DNA of 6,532 bases, taken from contig CAZOIK010000205.1 in the NCBI GenBank assembly GCA_964579765.1, positions 1 to 6,532 on the forward strand, given 5' to 3'. The notes beneath the pieces are model-generated. The model made no database searches. It was not told the DNA's origin and saw only the letters and a list, made by a program, of their open reading frames with translations. The stretch is from DATNBT01 sp964579765 (lineage in GTDB: Bacteria; Acidobacteriota; Vicinamibacteria; Vicinamibacterales; CAVVIG01). Below, one piece after another: positions 6,098 through 6,532 of the stretch. The first letter of the stretch is position 1. Each line of letters starts with the position of its first letter. A program made the translations under genes and the position numbers.

Positions 6098-6118
6098 GTG
6101 CGGGTGAACGAATGACAC

Positions 6119-6246
6119 CCTCGTGCTAACGCCAGGCACGCTCGGATGCCCGCAACGCTGGATCCACGGCTGCATCGCACGTTGCGAGGGCCGCATCGCC
6201 TCCGCGGGTCAGATATCCGTGCCCGGCGCTCTCGTGCTGACCGTCG
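6119..6246. other. Intergenic spacer with no recognisable gene
   Basis: This is the rest of the 419-bp gene-free gap, between the repeat array and the stop codon of the amidohydrolase. It contains one 7-bp inverted repeat with a 22-nt loop (CGCAACG at 6151-6157, CGTTGCG at 6180-6186), but no T-run follows. An 11-bp near-direct repeat (CTCGTGCTRAC) occurs at 6120 and 6231. I see no gene, promoter or clear terminator here. Confidence 0.5.
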
Positions 6247-6532
6247 CTACGGACGGAAACCCACGCTCTGCCACAACGACGCGGGGTCGAACACGCGTCC
6301 GTTGGTGACGACGCGGTAGATCTTCCGCGTGTTGCCGATGTCGTCGAGCGGATTCGCGTCGAGGACGACAAGGTCGCCGCGTTTGCCGACGTCGAGGCTC
6401 CCGCTGTCGCGCTCGTGCCGCATCACGCGCGCCGGGACGATGGTCGCGGCCTGCAGCGCTTCGAGCGGCGTAAATCCGGCTTTGACGTACAACTCGATCT
6501 CGCGGTGCAGGCTGAAGCCAGGCACCGATTGG
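6247..6532 (-). CDS. Amidohydrolase family protein, C-terminal fragment
   Basis: The last 94 residues of a minus-strand protein are visible; the frame is open to the right edge (the GTG at 6525 is probably an internal valine). The sequence has the C-terminal end of metal-dependent amidohydrolases of the imidazolonepropionase/prolidase-like group. The helix GFSLHREIELYVKAGFTPLEALQAAT is followed by the small beta-sandwich strand set with GSLDVGKRGDLVVLDANPLDDI, NTRKIYRVVTNGRVFD. The GKxGDLVVLDxNPLxDI and NTRKI..VxxNGR patterns are characteristic. The HxH, lysine, histidine and aspartate metal ligands lie outside the window, so activity cannot be judged. The natural stop is TAG at 6247-6249. 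It converges on the DedA operon across the repeat-bearing gap, and no functional link to that operon is implied. Confidence 0.88.
   Translation of the reverse strand, partial: QSVPGFSLHREIELYVKAGFTPLEALQAATIVPARVMRHERDSGSLDVGKRGDLVVLDANPLDDIGNTRKIYRVVTNGRVFDPASLWQSVGFRP

Noticed and set aside
4984..6129. Plus-strand 381-codon frame spanning the aminotransferase end, DedA and the repeats
   Set aside because: It is a shifted reading of two well-supported genes followed by the repeats; its long Arg/Ser/Ala-rich translation has no domain.
6151..6186. Terminator for the amidohydrolase
   Set aside because: The 7-bp stem has a 22-nt loop and no T-run follows on the minus strand.
5864..6196. Minus-strand frame with serine/histidine/valine heptads across the repeat array
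   Set aside because: A 21-bp repeat automatically gives heptads in every open frame. The 22-bp unit breaks the pattern and there is no convincing start or ribosome site.

Overview
The window is GC-rich bacterial DNA, roughly two-thirds G+C by eye. Long antisense open frames mirror the real genes, as expected at this composition. No rRNA, tRNA, CRISPR or insertion sequence was seen. The gene types (ATPase_2-like NTPase, geranylgeranyl-reductase-family flavoprotein, cobalamin-type radical SAM enzyme, DegT-family aminotransferase, DedA protein, prolidase-like amidohydrolase) would fit a soil or sediment bacterium such as an Acidobacteriota/Vicinamibacteria-like lineage. That placement is an impression from gene style, not a demonstrated assignment.

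Layout, left to right. (1) The 3' part of an AAA/ATPase_2-type gene with a C-terminal winged helix runs off the left edge and ends at 721. (2) Convergent to it is a complete FAD-dependent geranylgeranyl-reductase-like gene on the minus strand, ending at 786 and starting near 2027. (3) A short AT-rich island (about 2059-2110) separates it from a plus-strand unit and carries a good extended -10 promoter at 2074-2102. (4) The plus-strand unit holds a small secreted His/Arg/Pro-rich protein (2142-2564), a B12-binding-like/radical SAM protein (2662-4059), a DegT/DnrJ/EryC1/StrS-type PLP aminotransferase (4053-5309) and a DedA/VTT-domain membrane protein (5309-5827). The last three genes overlap by 7 nt and 1 nt, so they are probably translationally coupled. 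A hairpin plus T-run just after 5827 looks like the operon terminator. (5) The 419-bp gap 5828-6246 between convergent genes holds this terminator, a second short inverted repeat and an array of ten 21-bp tandem repeats. (6) The C-terminal end of an amidohydrolase enters on the minus strand from the right edge.

Reading of the cluster (inference): a radical SAM enzyme, a sugar-type aminotransferase with an unusual hydrophobic stretch, a DedA lipid-transporter-type protein and a divergent polyprenyl-reductase-like flavoprotein together suggest modification of a membrane lipid or lipid-linked molecule. The substrate cannot be told from sequence. The most unusual non-coding element is the 21-bp repeat array.
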